Shown here: in pieces, positions 1 through 7,768 of the stretch
Numbering within the stretch: the stretch's first letter is position 1
How the letters are laid out: each line of letters starts with the position of its first letter
Source: Porogramme epimiltina
Lineage: Eukaryota > Basidiomycota > Agaricomycetes > Polyporales > Polyporaceae
Direction: 5' to 3'
Assembly (NCBI GenBank): GCA_900155495.1
Contig: FTLJ01001354.1
Span: forward strand, 1-22,259
Length of the DNA: 22,259 nt
Program-made: the position numbers and the translations under genes
The notes under the pieces: model-generated
The model's input: the letters and a program-made list of their open reading frames with translations, nothing else
Database searches by the model: none
Told to the model about the DNA's origin: nothing

Positions 1-1337
1 GGTCGACGACGACTCAGAACGGTGCCCCCTGGGTGAGTCACGCGATCTCAGTGCTGTAGTTGGAAGCTGTGTGGAAATGTGGTGGACTCTCCCCTATCCC
101 CTCGAAGGTATCCATGTTGTCCTATGCGACATTTTGGGGTGGATATCGCGTGCGGCGCTTTTTGCTACGTGGCCTTGTACCACCTATGAGGTCGTCTCCA
201 TCTGTCATGTGTGCTCGCGCTCCCACGTCCTCGAACGCGTGCTAATGAACATTTGCACAGGGTCTTGCCCGTATCAGCCACCGCGCGAAGCTCTCGTTCG
301 CTACTTTCAAGAAGTACGTCTACGACGCCGACGGCGGTGAGGGTGTTGATGTCTACGTCATCGACACTGGTATCAACACCAAGCACATCGAGTTCGAAGG
401 ACGTGCGTCTTGGGGCAAGACTATCCCCAACGATGTGGATGAGGACGGCAACGGTCACGGTTCCCACTGCGCTGGTACCATCGCTTCCCGCAAGTATGGT
501 GTCGCCAAGGCTGCGAAGGTCATTGCCGTCAAGGTCCTCGGTAGCAACGGCAGCGGCACCATGTCGGATGTCGTAGGTGGCGTCAGCTGGGCCGCGGGCC
601 AGGCGGCGGCGAAGGCTGCGGCTGCGCTCGAGGAGTTCAGGAAGACTGGCAAGACGTCCCACAAGGGCTCCGTCGCCAACATGTCCCTCGGTGGCGGCAA
701 GTCGCGTGCTCTCGATGACATCGTCAACAAGGCCGTCGACGCCGGCATGCACTTCGCCGTCGCGGCCGGCAACGACAACCGCGACGCGTGCAACAACTCG
801 CCCGCCGCGGCCGAGAAGGCGATCACGGTCGGCGCGTCCACCCTCGGCGACGAGCGCGCGTACTTCTCGAACCACGGCCCCTGCGTCGACGTCTTCGCGC
901 CCGGCCTGAACATCCTCTCGACGTACATCGGCAGCAACGAGTCGACGACGACCATGTCCGGCACGTCGATGGCGTCCCCGCACACCGCCGGCCTCCTCGC
1001 CTACCTCCTCTCGATCTACCCCTCCAAGGCGTTCAACCCCTCCTTCGCGCCCGACCTCGTCCCCGCCGCGCTCCAGACGCCCGAGACGCCCGCGACGTTC
1101 GCGAGCGCGTACGCGCTCGCGTACCAGTCGCTCCCGTCGTGGGTCACGACGTTCCTGCCCCCGCCCGCGCTCGTCGACGAGGTCGTCGGCGGCGACGTCG
1201 CGCCCGTGCCCCCGCCGACGCTGACGCCGAAGCAGCTCAAGGTCGCGCTCCTCGCGCTCGCGACGGAGAACATGCTCGACGGCCCGCTGCCCTCGGGCTC
1301 GCCGAATCTGCTCATCTTCAACAACGCGACCGCGTGA
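1..1337 (+). CDS. Subtilisin-like serine protease (S8A, proteinase K-like), 5' partial
   Basis: Secreted or vacuolar-type endopeptidase of the proteinase K family. I read two exons: <1-32, ending in QNGAPW, and 261-1337, starting GLARISHR; joined they give the usual junction of propeptide end and mature enzyme. The second exon encodes 358 residues to a TGA at 1335-1337. The catalytic triad is visible: Asp in VIDTG (codon 363-365), His in GHGSHCAG (456-458), Ser in GTSMASPH (967-969). The oxyanion-hole Asn is in AAGNDN (771-773). The signal peptide and most of the inhibitor-like propeptide lie outside the window. The intron at 33-260 is 228 bp, long for this window, with GTGAGT donor and TTGCACAG acceptor. 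Between the catalytic Ser region and the final LTPKQLK...PNLLIFNNATA block lies a Pro/Ala-rich stretch of about 70 residues that proteinase K itself lacks. Family certain; substrate and location inferred. Confidence 0.93.
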
Positions 1338-2217
1338 GGCGGCCGTGCTTGTGCTGTGGCGTCGGTCGCCGCCCGGGGGGAGGCCGTCGGCGGCTCTAGA
1401 CGCGTTATATGGACTTTGTCGGATCTAGGGCGGTGGCACGCGTCGTCGCATCTGCCGTCCCTCTCTCGCTCTCTCTCGTTGTCGTGTAATATCGTTCACT
1501 GGATATAGCCACCCCTTTGCATGGATGTGTGTACGATATGTTGTTGGGAGGCATATGATTATGATCATCCCGTTATTTGGAACTTTTCGTGTGTCATGGT
1601 GTGGTTCTGCCTGGGGTCAGGTATGTAAGTGACTTCTAAGGTAATAGGCAGGGGGTGGGTCGATGCTTATGGTATACCGGGGCCCCGGGAACGTCATTTG
1701 AGGTATGTTGTTGGGGTCAAGATATTTAGTTCCATGCTGACGATGCCCTCGCCATAGTTTGTGTGCCGGAAATGCAATCTTCTCGCCACCTCTGTCGCTT
1801 CTACAGCGACGTTGACACCGCTACCCTCGAGCAAGTCCTGCTATTACTGCTCAACGGAAAGGGGATCGCAGACTCGAGAGTAAGGCAGGGATGTAATCAC
1901 ATGACTCGGTCTTGAACCACGACTCCGTTGGCGGCGACGGCTTCTGCTCGGCTCCTCGACATCATAAGGGGGCCCCAGTGTGCATATATGCACGTTGAAC
2001 GTGTCACCGACCTCCCATCTCCTCCGCCGCAATTCCAGCACACCTTAAGCGTCCTCTACACCTCAAGTCTCTTCACGGATCAAGCCTTCGCCACAAGCCA
2101 AGCCCGCAGCACAATCCAACCCCATCACAAGTTACAACTCCGGCCTGCCCTACGACTCAAGACACTACAGTACCACCCAGCGCGAGCCCTCGTCGACACC
2201 CGAAGCCTTCTAGCACT
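1338..2217. other. Intergenic region between protease and membrane-protein gene
   Basis: No convincing gene. The first part should hold the 3' UTR and polyadenylation region of the protease, including a CT-rich stretch near 1460-1490. The second part should hold the promoter and leader of the gene at 2218. A perfect 12-bp GC palindrome (CCGGGGCCCCGG) is at 1677-1688 and an AT-centred palindrome at 1980-1993. The open frames here are short and show no recognisable product. Confidence 0.6.
1980..1993. promoter_or_regulatory. 14-bp perfect palindrome with TATA-like core
   Basis: GTGCATATATGCAC is a perfect inverted repeat about 225 bp upstream of the ATG at 2218. Its TATATA core could be the TATA element of that gene, or the palindrome could bind a dimeric regulator. 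Seen directly; role inferred. Confidence 0.35.
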
Positions 2218-3243
2218 ATGATCCACATCGTGAGGGCCCTCTTCGTCTGCCTCGTCTCTTCGACAGTCATGCCGGCCGACGTCCTGTCGCATACCGCCTG
2301 CGCCGACATCAACAAGCTCCACGCCGTCCTAGGTCTACTCCTCAGCCTCGCGTTCTTCATCAATGTAGCCTTCGTCATCGGCGTATCTCTCCTCACTGTG
2401 CTCGCTGCTGGCAAATCCGCCATCCGGAACGTCTTGCGCTCAGTCTATCGCCCCAGCCTGCCTGTCTACCGCACCTTCCTTTCCATCGCCCCGGTCTTCC
2501 GCTTCTTCCAAGCCGTGGCTCTTGCCGTCGACAGCTTCATCCACATTGTCGCTCAGTGGGTGTGGTCTTATAGAAGCGTTCCTGTCTCTACACCCGTCCC
2601 TGCCGACCATTTGAACACAACTCTCTCCGTCTCACCCAAGCTGGATGCTGAGAAGTCTACTCCAACCCCTTCCGTGGTCGACAACCAACTCGTCTCTGTC
2701 GGCTCGGCTCAGCAACCACTATCTTCGGCCACGCTCGACCAGGACACAGCACCTTCCGCACCTTCCGTGGTCTCCTCGGATACCACTCCTAAGAGCTCCG
2801 CCGCCATTGTTACACTTCACGCTGTCCCCAGCCTACCCTCACTCAGCTCCACCGCCGAATCTCTCGCATCTCAATCCCCGAAGACCCCTACACAGTCCAT
2901 TGACACATTCCCATACAGCACGCAAAAGGGACAGATAACCTCGCAGACCGTCATTGTCACGCCTTCTTCGTCCGAGGGTGCCTTGGAAGTCGCCTGCGTC
3001 ACCGAGGAGGTCAAGAGGAAGAAGACTCGTCGCGGCGGGCGGAAGGTCGCTGGGTGGGCGCGGCGGGTGAAGCAGAGAATGCGCAAGGAGCTCTGGGAGC
3101 GCGAGGCTGCGGAGGTCCTGGCCGCCGTAGCGATGACGGGGGAGCCTATTCCGTGCGCAGGACCCAAAGACGTTTTGCCTTGGGCCAGGGAGGTAGCGGC
3201 GGCCTCTTCGCACACCATCCATCTTTACCACCACCTGTTGTAG
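2218..3243 (+). CDS. Hypothetical two-helix membrane protein with basic tail
   Basis: Single open frame of 341 residues; I do not recognise the family. The start is the first ATG of the frame. The N-terminus (about residues 2-20) is hydrophobic and may be a signal or anchor. A clear membrane segment follows at about 38-64 (LLLSLAFFINVAFVIG). A further amphipathic stretch covers about 85-118 and includes WVW. Residues from about 120 to 255 are Ser/Thr/Pro-rich and probably disordered. A strongly basic cluster (KRKKTRRGGRK, then RRVKQRMRKELWERE) follows and looks helical. The layout suggests an anchored protein with a cytosolic tail that contacts acidic partners or nucleic acid; this is inference. 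No intron is needed. It converges with the Sld7-like gene. Confidence 0.6.
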   Translation: MIHIVRALFVCLVSSTVMPADVLSHTACADINKLHAVLGLLLSLAFFINVAFVIGVSLLTVLAAGKSAIRNVLRSVYRPSLPVYRTFLSIAPVFRFFQAVALAVDSFIHIVAQWVWSYRSVPVSTPVPADHLNTTLSVSPKLDAEKSTPTPSVVDNQLVSVGSAQQPLSSATLDQDTAPSAPSVVSSDTTPKSSAAIVTLHAVPSLPSLSSTAESLASQSPKTPTQSIDTFPYSTQKGQITSQTVIVTPSSSEGALEVACVTEEVKRKKTRRGGRKVAGWARRVKQRMRKELWEREAAEVLAAVAMTGEPIPCAGPKDVLPWAREVAAASSHTIHLYHHLL

Positions 3244-3990
3244 GATGCTGTCGCTCGTGTTCGGCTTTGGGTGTCTGTTCCACCCGCTTGCGTTGCGTTG
3301 GGCTACCGAGCCGGGGCGCGCGTTCTATACCCGTTTGTAGCATTGGTTTCACCCACACTTCTATTTCGAGATAACGCCGTATTCCACATCTGCCGCATGC
3401 GTGCATCGAGTCAGACCAGGCACGGTACTACAATTGTCGTGGGCCAACGGACAGGCCACAATGCCCGCCGGCCCTATGAGAGCCTCCTATCAAACTCCTC
3501 TCGTCCACGGGGCGTCCTCGCGCCCAACTTTTGTCGCGAAGAGCAGGTCCATGACGGCATGGGGCGCCACCGAACACTAGCAACCCGGGTCCCCGGGAGC
3601 ACAGGCGGTTCGATGCCCCCGGCGGTCCTAGAGTTAGAGCCGGAGAGGCGTAGAAGTGCAGGGACGGTCCTCCGATGCGCGCTACGACGCGCAGGGCCTC
3701 AGCCGGGATGTTCTCGTCCATACGCCACCGTACCCAGCGGACCGGGGTGGGCCCGATGCGCGGACGGCGGTCTCGCGGCGGGCGCAAAGCGGTCGTGCAG
3801 GCTGCGCCCCAGTGGGAAGGACAGGTTCCGCGAGCGCGGGCACCCGCTACGTGATGTCATGGGTAAGAAAGTAGAAATATGAGATATGATGAGATATGAT
3901 GGATACCTATAGTACATTGCGATGTATGCTACATAATATCGGAACTAGCAGGATACTTGTCTAGGACTGAGTCTCGTCAACCTGGATGTG
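3244..3990. other. Convergent intergenic region, GC-rich core
   Basis: Lies between two convergent genes, so it should hold both 3' UTRs. The core (about 3430-3850) is GC-rich and open in several frames on both strands, the longest being 203 residues on plus and 119 on minus. None gives a recognisable domain, and the amino-acid mix is Arg/Pro/Gly-rich as expected for GC-biased noncoding or decayed DNA. A CCCGGGTCCCCGGG inverted repeat is near 3585. A decayed gene cannot be excluded. Confidence 0.5.
3881..3900 (+). repeat. Two tandem copies of a 10-bp unit
   Basis: GAGATATGAT occurs twice in direct succession in the AT-rich stretch downstream of the Sld7-like gene. Seen directly; probably simple slippage with no evident role. 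Confidence 0.7.
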
Positions 3991-5346
3991 TCACGGCCGC
4001 ATGTCGCATGTGTACATTCGGACATGCGGTTCGATGAATTGCTCTATGGTTGGACCGTCGAGCAGCCCGTTGGTCATTTGTCGTCTCTGCGAGGGATTGA
4101 ATTAGCGTGAGATAACGCGGGAAGGGCTGCGACGCACTAGGGCAAAACATGCGCCGCGGTAACACATCTGAAAGATCTCATTCCACTCTGAGTGTGTCTT
4201 TCCGATGCCTTCCTTCGCCAGACTCCTCGTAACCGCCTTCTTCACCGCCTGAGGAGTCGCGTCAACATAAAGCTAGAGCAGTCAGAAACAAATAAAAGCA
4301 GCGCACCATCTTGTTCTCCTTCTCAATTCCACCGTCCGCCCCGGAAGCATCACTAGGCCCATTCGCTACGGAGCCAAACACGTCCGACTCCGAGGCGGTT
4401 CGGCGCACAGGCACGCTCGGCACCTTGAACACGTCCTTCTTCACCCCCACCCGGGCGTCCTTCCCGAGAGCCTTGACGTTCACCGACTTCACGCCGGGCT
4501 TCGGCATGCGCAACATGACCTCCGCGGCGGCCTTGCGCATCGCCTCCTCGTCCATCGCGCCTGCGCGACCTTTCCCCTTCGTGTCGCCGGTCTTCGTCCG
4601 CTTCGCGCCCACCGCCGCGGAAAGGTCGAACGGGACGCCCGAGGTGTCCCGCTTGCGCTTGCCGCCGAAAGACGCGGGGGGCTTTCGAGGCGTTGGGTCG
4701 TCGGGGCGTGGCATGCGGAAGGAAGGCGGGGGAGGCGGGCCGGGGAGGATGCGGGCTGCCAGGAGATGTAGCACCTTCGGAGGGGATACTGATGTCGACG
4801 CCATGGGTACGTCCGAGGTCGAAGGTGCGTCGCGCAGCTCCGCGAATATCAGCAGGTCGGGGGTGTCTGGGTCATCTAGAGAGTGGTCAGCATAGAGAGG
4901 GTCGTTGCAAGAGAAACGCGTACTGTTTTCTGTCAAGCTGACACGGATTCCGAGATCTGATCGTCCGTCGGGGGAAGTGATTGGATTAAGACAGAATATG
5001 TTCTCAAAGTAGAAGCGAGTTAGTGCGGACTCGGGGTGAATATCTCTGTGACGTCGTCAGTACGGCGCTGCTGATGTCTGGAACCAACATACACATTTAT
5101 ATCTCCAGAAGGGTCTATCCATGTGTCCTTGAGCCCTGTTGTCCCTATGAGGTGCAGAGGCAGTCCTCGCAAACTCTCTAGAGTGAGTGGGAGCGGGTCG
5201 TTAAGCAAGGCGGGGCTGCCGTGAGTTTCGCCGATCTTGACGGAGAAGCTGAGGCCATCGAGGAGCAAGTGAGAATCGGGCAGAGACAGTGACCCGCGGT
5301 ATAGCAATCGGTGTGTCTGCACTGGAGCTTTTGAAGGCGTCTGCAT
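3991..5346 (-). CDS. SLD7: Sld7-like DNA replication initiation protein
   Basis: Four exons read on the minus strand: 5346-5093, 5045-4307, 4248-4138 and 4086-3991, with GT-AG introns of 47, 58 and 51 bp, giving 399 residues. The N-terminal part (about 1-150, starting near LLYRGSLSLPDSHLLLDG) is folded-looking. The middle (about 155-325) is Pro/Ser-rich with two likely nuclear-localisation clusters (KRKR at 214-217; KRTK...KGKGR at 233-245). The C-terminal helical part (about 326-399) carries ENKMAVKKAV, THSEWNEIF, YRGACFALR and a final EPHVRMY, which match my recollection of the Sld7 C-terminal domain. Known role of the family: Sld7 binds Sld3 (MTBP-Treslin in animals) and helps load Cdc45 at origins in S phase. 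The split of the third exon was chosen because it restores ENK-VKK and avoids a 34-bp intron. Family assignment is from motif memory only. Confidence 0.72.
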
Positions 5347-5770
5347 TGCTACCTGGGGTGGTCAAGACGTTCGAGACCTGGCCGCATCAGAGTTTGTGAG
5401 AAATTGGTCAGTACTTCTAAGAACCTGCTCACCACTTCGAAAGCATGTATAGAGGCGTAAAAGCTTTCTCTTGTAGACCCCGCCGTAGTAGACGTTGGAT
5501 CAACGGTGGCGGCTTATGACGGCGCGCTTCAAGGTGAAGCCGAGACAAACCGCGGGTGCCACGCATTCGTGACGAGCATCACGTGATTTGTGACTAGCGC
5601 GTTTATTCACCGCTTCAGTGGTCGCAGCAGCCTGCAGGGGTCCAGTCGACGACTATGGCCCAGGACGTCGCCATCACATCGGATACAGACATCCCACGAA
5701 TGACGATACCACAGTATCTTCTACTATAGGGAGAAAAAAGTTTGATACATTGCATAGAGACTAAACCATT
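5347..5770. other. Promoter region of the Sld7-like gene and 3' flank of cyclase A
   Basis: No gene supported. It holds the upstream region of the minus-strand Sld7-like gene and, at the far end, the 3' UTR of the next minus-strand gene. GCGCG-containing words occur near 5521 and 5597, which resemble cell-cycle box cores, but this is weak. Confidence 0.5.
5578..5587. promoter_or_regulatory. E-box palindrome ATCACGTGAT
   Basis: A perfect 10-bp palindrome with a CACGTG core, about 235 bp upstream of the Sld7-like ATG. CACGTG is the known target of fungal bHLH factors of the Cbf1/Pho4 type. Function here is inferred. Confidence 0.35.
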
Positions 5771-6463
5771 CTACTCATTCTCTTCCCATGCCACAGCACG
5801 CAGCGGGCTTCCGTCTAACCCTTCGAGCCGTAGCGGCAGCATGCTGACCACGATCTTCTTCCACCCATTATCCACCAGCCTTTCCAGCCCGTTCATGTTC
5901 TCCACTATGATTCCTCCTGCCCCCAGGAAGACCAAGTGAACGTCCTTCCCCTCAAACCCTGGAGCGACCTCATCCGGACTCTGCGTGTCCAGCCCGATGA
6001 CGCGGACACCCATCTCCAGAATCCTCCGCGCGGCTTCGACGTCTAAGAAGGGATGGTCCGTGTAGTTCTCTCGGCCCCAGTTCCGCGACCACCCGGTGCA
6101 CAAAAGGAGCACGCGCGCTCCGGATCGCCGGACCTCCGCTTCCGCCCCTGCGAGGTCGTCCCAAACGATGCGTGCGTGCGGTGTGCCCTTGTGCCGCACG
6201 TCGGCGACGACCGCGGGTGCGGCGGCAAGAAGAGTGAGGTCGAGCGCGTCGACGGAGACGCCGTCCTGGAAGAAGTGTAGGGGGGCGTCCATGTGTGTGC
6301 CGGTATGTGTGCCGAGCGTGAGGGAGTGGACGTTCGCGTCATCGCCTTTGGAGAGGCTAAGGATGGGCGTGGCGTGGTAGCATGGGTGTCCGGCGCATGC
6401 GGGCACTTGTCCGGATAGGAGAGAGTGTGAGAGGTCGAGGACGGTGCGGGGTTGCGGGGACAT
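5771..6463 (-). CDS. Putative metal-dependent cyclase / formamidase-like hydrolase, copy A
   Basis: Single-exon gene of 230 residues, full length for the cyclase family (PF04199), which includes kynurenine formamidase. The metal-binding signature HTGTHMDAPLH is at residues 53-63. Further family blocks are LLLCTGW, GVRVIGLDTQSPDE and IIVENMNGLERL. The N-terminal block that reads YPGDP in copy B is CAGHP here (24-27), so the Asp is replaced by His. There is no signal peptide, so it is probably cytosolic. Copy B lies just upstream in the same orientation. Substrate is unknown: fungal members are often annotated only as cyclase, and canonical fungal kynurenine formamidase is a different alpha/beta-hydrolase fold. 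Confidence 0.88.
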   Translation of the reverse strand: MSPQPRTVLDLSHSLLSGQVPACAGHPCYHATPILSLSKGDDANVHSLTLGTHTGTHMDAPLHFFQDGVSVDALDLTLLAAAPAVVADVRHKGTPHARIVWDDLAGAEAEVRRSGARVLLLCTGWSRNWGRENYTDHPFLDVEAARRILEMGVRVIGLDTQSPDEVAPGFEGKDVHLVFLGAGGIIVENMNGLERLVDNGWKKIVVSMLPLRLEGLDGSPLRAVAWEENE

Positions 6464-6798
6464 GTCGATGGCGATATGGCAGACGTCACTGAGGATTTTA
6501 TATCGATGCCGGTGACTGCTAGTGAGGTCTGGTGGGGTGGCTGGGACGTGATAGGAATGTAACCCCGGTGCGTGCGGCCCGCGGCTATGATCTTGTCGGC
6601 AGCGCCTCGCTCACATAGCTTATTTTACAGCGTCTCTAGCATTCACATGGTGGCATTGATGATGATAGTGAACACGAGGATGCCGGCGGTGGCGGACCAT
6701 AATAGCACGGTGCGTTCGCGTAAAGTCCATCTTGGTTTGGGTCAGCGCACTTTAAAGGTCTCTCGAGGGAATGGACTCACAGTGATACTCTTTCCAGC
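6464..6798. other. Region between the two cyclase genes
   Basis: The 335 bp between the tandem cyclases hold the promoter of copy A and the 3' region of copy B. A good intron signature on the minus strand lies at 6780-6731 (GTGAGT donor, GCTGAC branch, CCAAG acceptor), so the copy B transcript may be spliced in its 3' UTR, or a small extra gene may exist here. Confidence 0.45.
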
Positions 6799-6854
6799 CT
6801 ATCCACGCGCCTCAGTCGCCACCCGTGTTGCAAACGCGCGAACAGGTGACCCAT
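6643..6854 (-). CDS. Possible small spliced ORF with C-terminal membrane tail, overlapping cyclase B
   Basis: Speculative. Minus-strand exons 6854-6781 and 6730-6643, joined across the 50-bp intron-like sequence 6780-6731, give 53 residues. An Arg-rich first half (about 5 to 32) is followed by a hydrophobic end (from VLLWSATAG to IIINATM) and TGA. The first exon overlaps the last codons of cyclase B in another frame, so this could instead be a spliced 3' UTR whose open frame is accidental. I recognise no family. The case for it is a clean GTGAGT/CTGAC/AAG intron and a frame open on both sides with a single membrane segment at its C-terminus. Confidence 0.2.
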
Positions 6855-7482
6855 CAGAGCCACTAAGCTTGAGAGGAACCATGTTCACGAGCCAGTCGCC
6901 GTCTTGAATTTGCTCAAGGTTCGTGAGGTTCTCAGCGATGATCTTCTCTCCGCCCAGAAAGACCGCGTGTACACCGAAATCTGGGGCCGATCCGTCCAAA
7001 CGCGTCTCGTCGGGGCTGAGTGTGTCCACTCCAATTAGCTTCACGCCCAAAGTTAGGAGTTTCTCCGCCGCCTCGCGGGAGAGGAAGGGGTGGTGATAGT
7101 ACTGATCCGACTTCCAGAACTTCGACCAGCCGGTGTGGAGGAGGACGAAGACACCATCAGGAAGGGAGGCTTTTCGCCGAATGACGTCTTCGTGAGGCGC
7201 GATGTCTGCCCATTCAATCTTCTCCTTGGGGCTCTTGTCTGTGACAGGCACGACGACCGCGTTTCCGACAAAGGCAGAAAGAGGAATTGTGTCGATAGTC
7301 GACCCCTTCTCGACGAAATGGAATGGCGCGTCGACGTGAGTGCCAGAGTGGGAGCCCATGGATATCTTCAGGACATTGAACCCATCATTGGCGATCGTGA
7401 GAGAGGGGCAGCAGCTGAACACAGGATCTCCCGGATATACTTGAACAGTTTCGTCGAGTGTATGAGAGAGGTCGACGAACAT
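6799..7482 (-). CDS. Putative metal-dependent cyclase / formamidase-like hydrolase, copy B
   Basis: Single-exon gene of 227 residues, paralogous to the neighbouring copy A and of normal length for PF04199. It begins MFVDLSHTLDE, the usual start of this family. It keeps the canonical YPGDP block (16-20), the metal signature HSGTHVDAPFH (45-55), VLLHTGWSKFW, GVKLIGVDTLSPDE and IIAENLTNLEQI. The His/Asp residues of the signature are expected to bind a divalent metal such as Mn or Zn. No signal peptide. Shared orientation and matching motifs point to a tandem duplication. The opposite upstream neighbour is glucosidase II, with no obvious pathway link. Substrate unknown. Confidence 0.9.
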   Translation of the reverse strand: MFVDLSHTLDETVQVYPGDPVFSCCPSLTIANDGFNVLKISMGSHSGTHVDAPFHFVEKGSTIDTIPLSAFVGNAVVVPVTDKSPKEKIEWADIAPHEDVIRRKASLPDGVFVLLHTGWSKFWKSDQYYHHPFLSREAAEKLLTLGVKLIGVDTLSPDETRLDGSAPDFGVHAVFLGGEKIIAENLTNLEQIQDGDWLVNMVPLKLSGSDGSPVRAFATRVATEARG

Positions 7483-7768
7483 GACGCTGAACAGAACAGC
7501 GGAAGTAGACGTGAACGACCTGGAGATAATGGAGAGACTGAATTGCAGTTTCGGTGAAAGTTCGGAGGATTAGTGGCTTTCAATCTCCGCTAGCTCTTGT
7601 GCTTGCAATGGATCACCATCAAATCATCTGGGATTCAATATGCAATTCACGGTCAAGCGGAGATACAGCTTCTGCTTTCACATACTGGGCTTGCCGCGCG
7701 CGAACACGTAGACACCGACTCACGCCTCCACATCTTCTGTCCTCATTCTTCCTTCGACGACATCGGCC
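7483..7768. promoter_or_regulatory. Divergent promoter region, cyclase B / glucosidase II
   Basis: The 286 bp between two divergently transcribed start codons (7482 minus, 7769 plus) must hold both promoters. I see no clear TATA element. The stretch just before the glucosidase ATG is C/T-rich, as is common in fungal leaders. Confidence 0.5.

Noticed and set aside
165..983. 272-residue open frame on the minus strand
   Set aside because: Antisense to the subtilisin catalytic domain; Arg/Val/Ala-rich composition comes from the GC-biased third positions of the real gene.
3600..3650. GGTTCGATGCCCCC as a possible tRNA T-loop
   Set aside because: No matching acceptor stem, D arm or anticodon arm could be drawn around it.
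3271..3882. 203-residue open frame on the plus strand downstream of the membrane protein
   Set aside because: Low-complexity Arg/Pro/Gly composition, no motif, no clear promoter, and it sits in a convergent 3' region.
4273..4306. 34-bp version of the second Sld7-like intron, using the CTCTAG acceptor
   Set aside because: Shorter than any other intron here; the acceptor at 4249 gives 58 bp and a better conserved junction.
4311..4895. 194-residue open frame on the plus strand
   Set aside because: Antisense shadow of the main Sld7-like exon; Ser/Arg/Gly composition and no domain.
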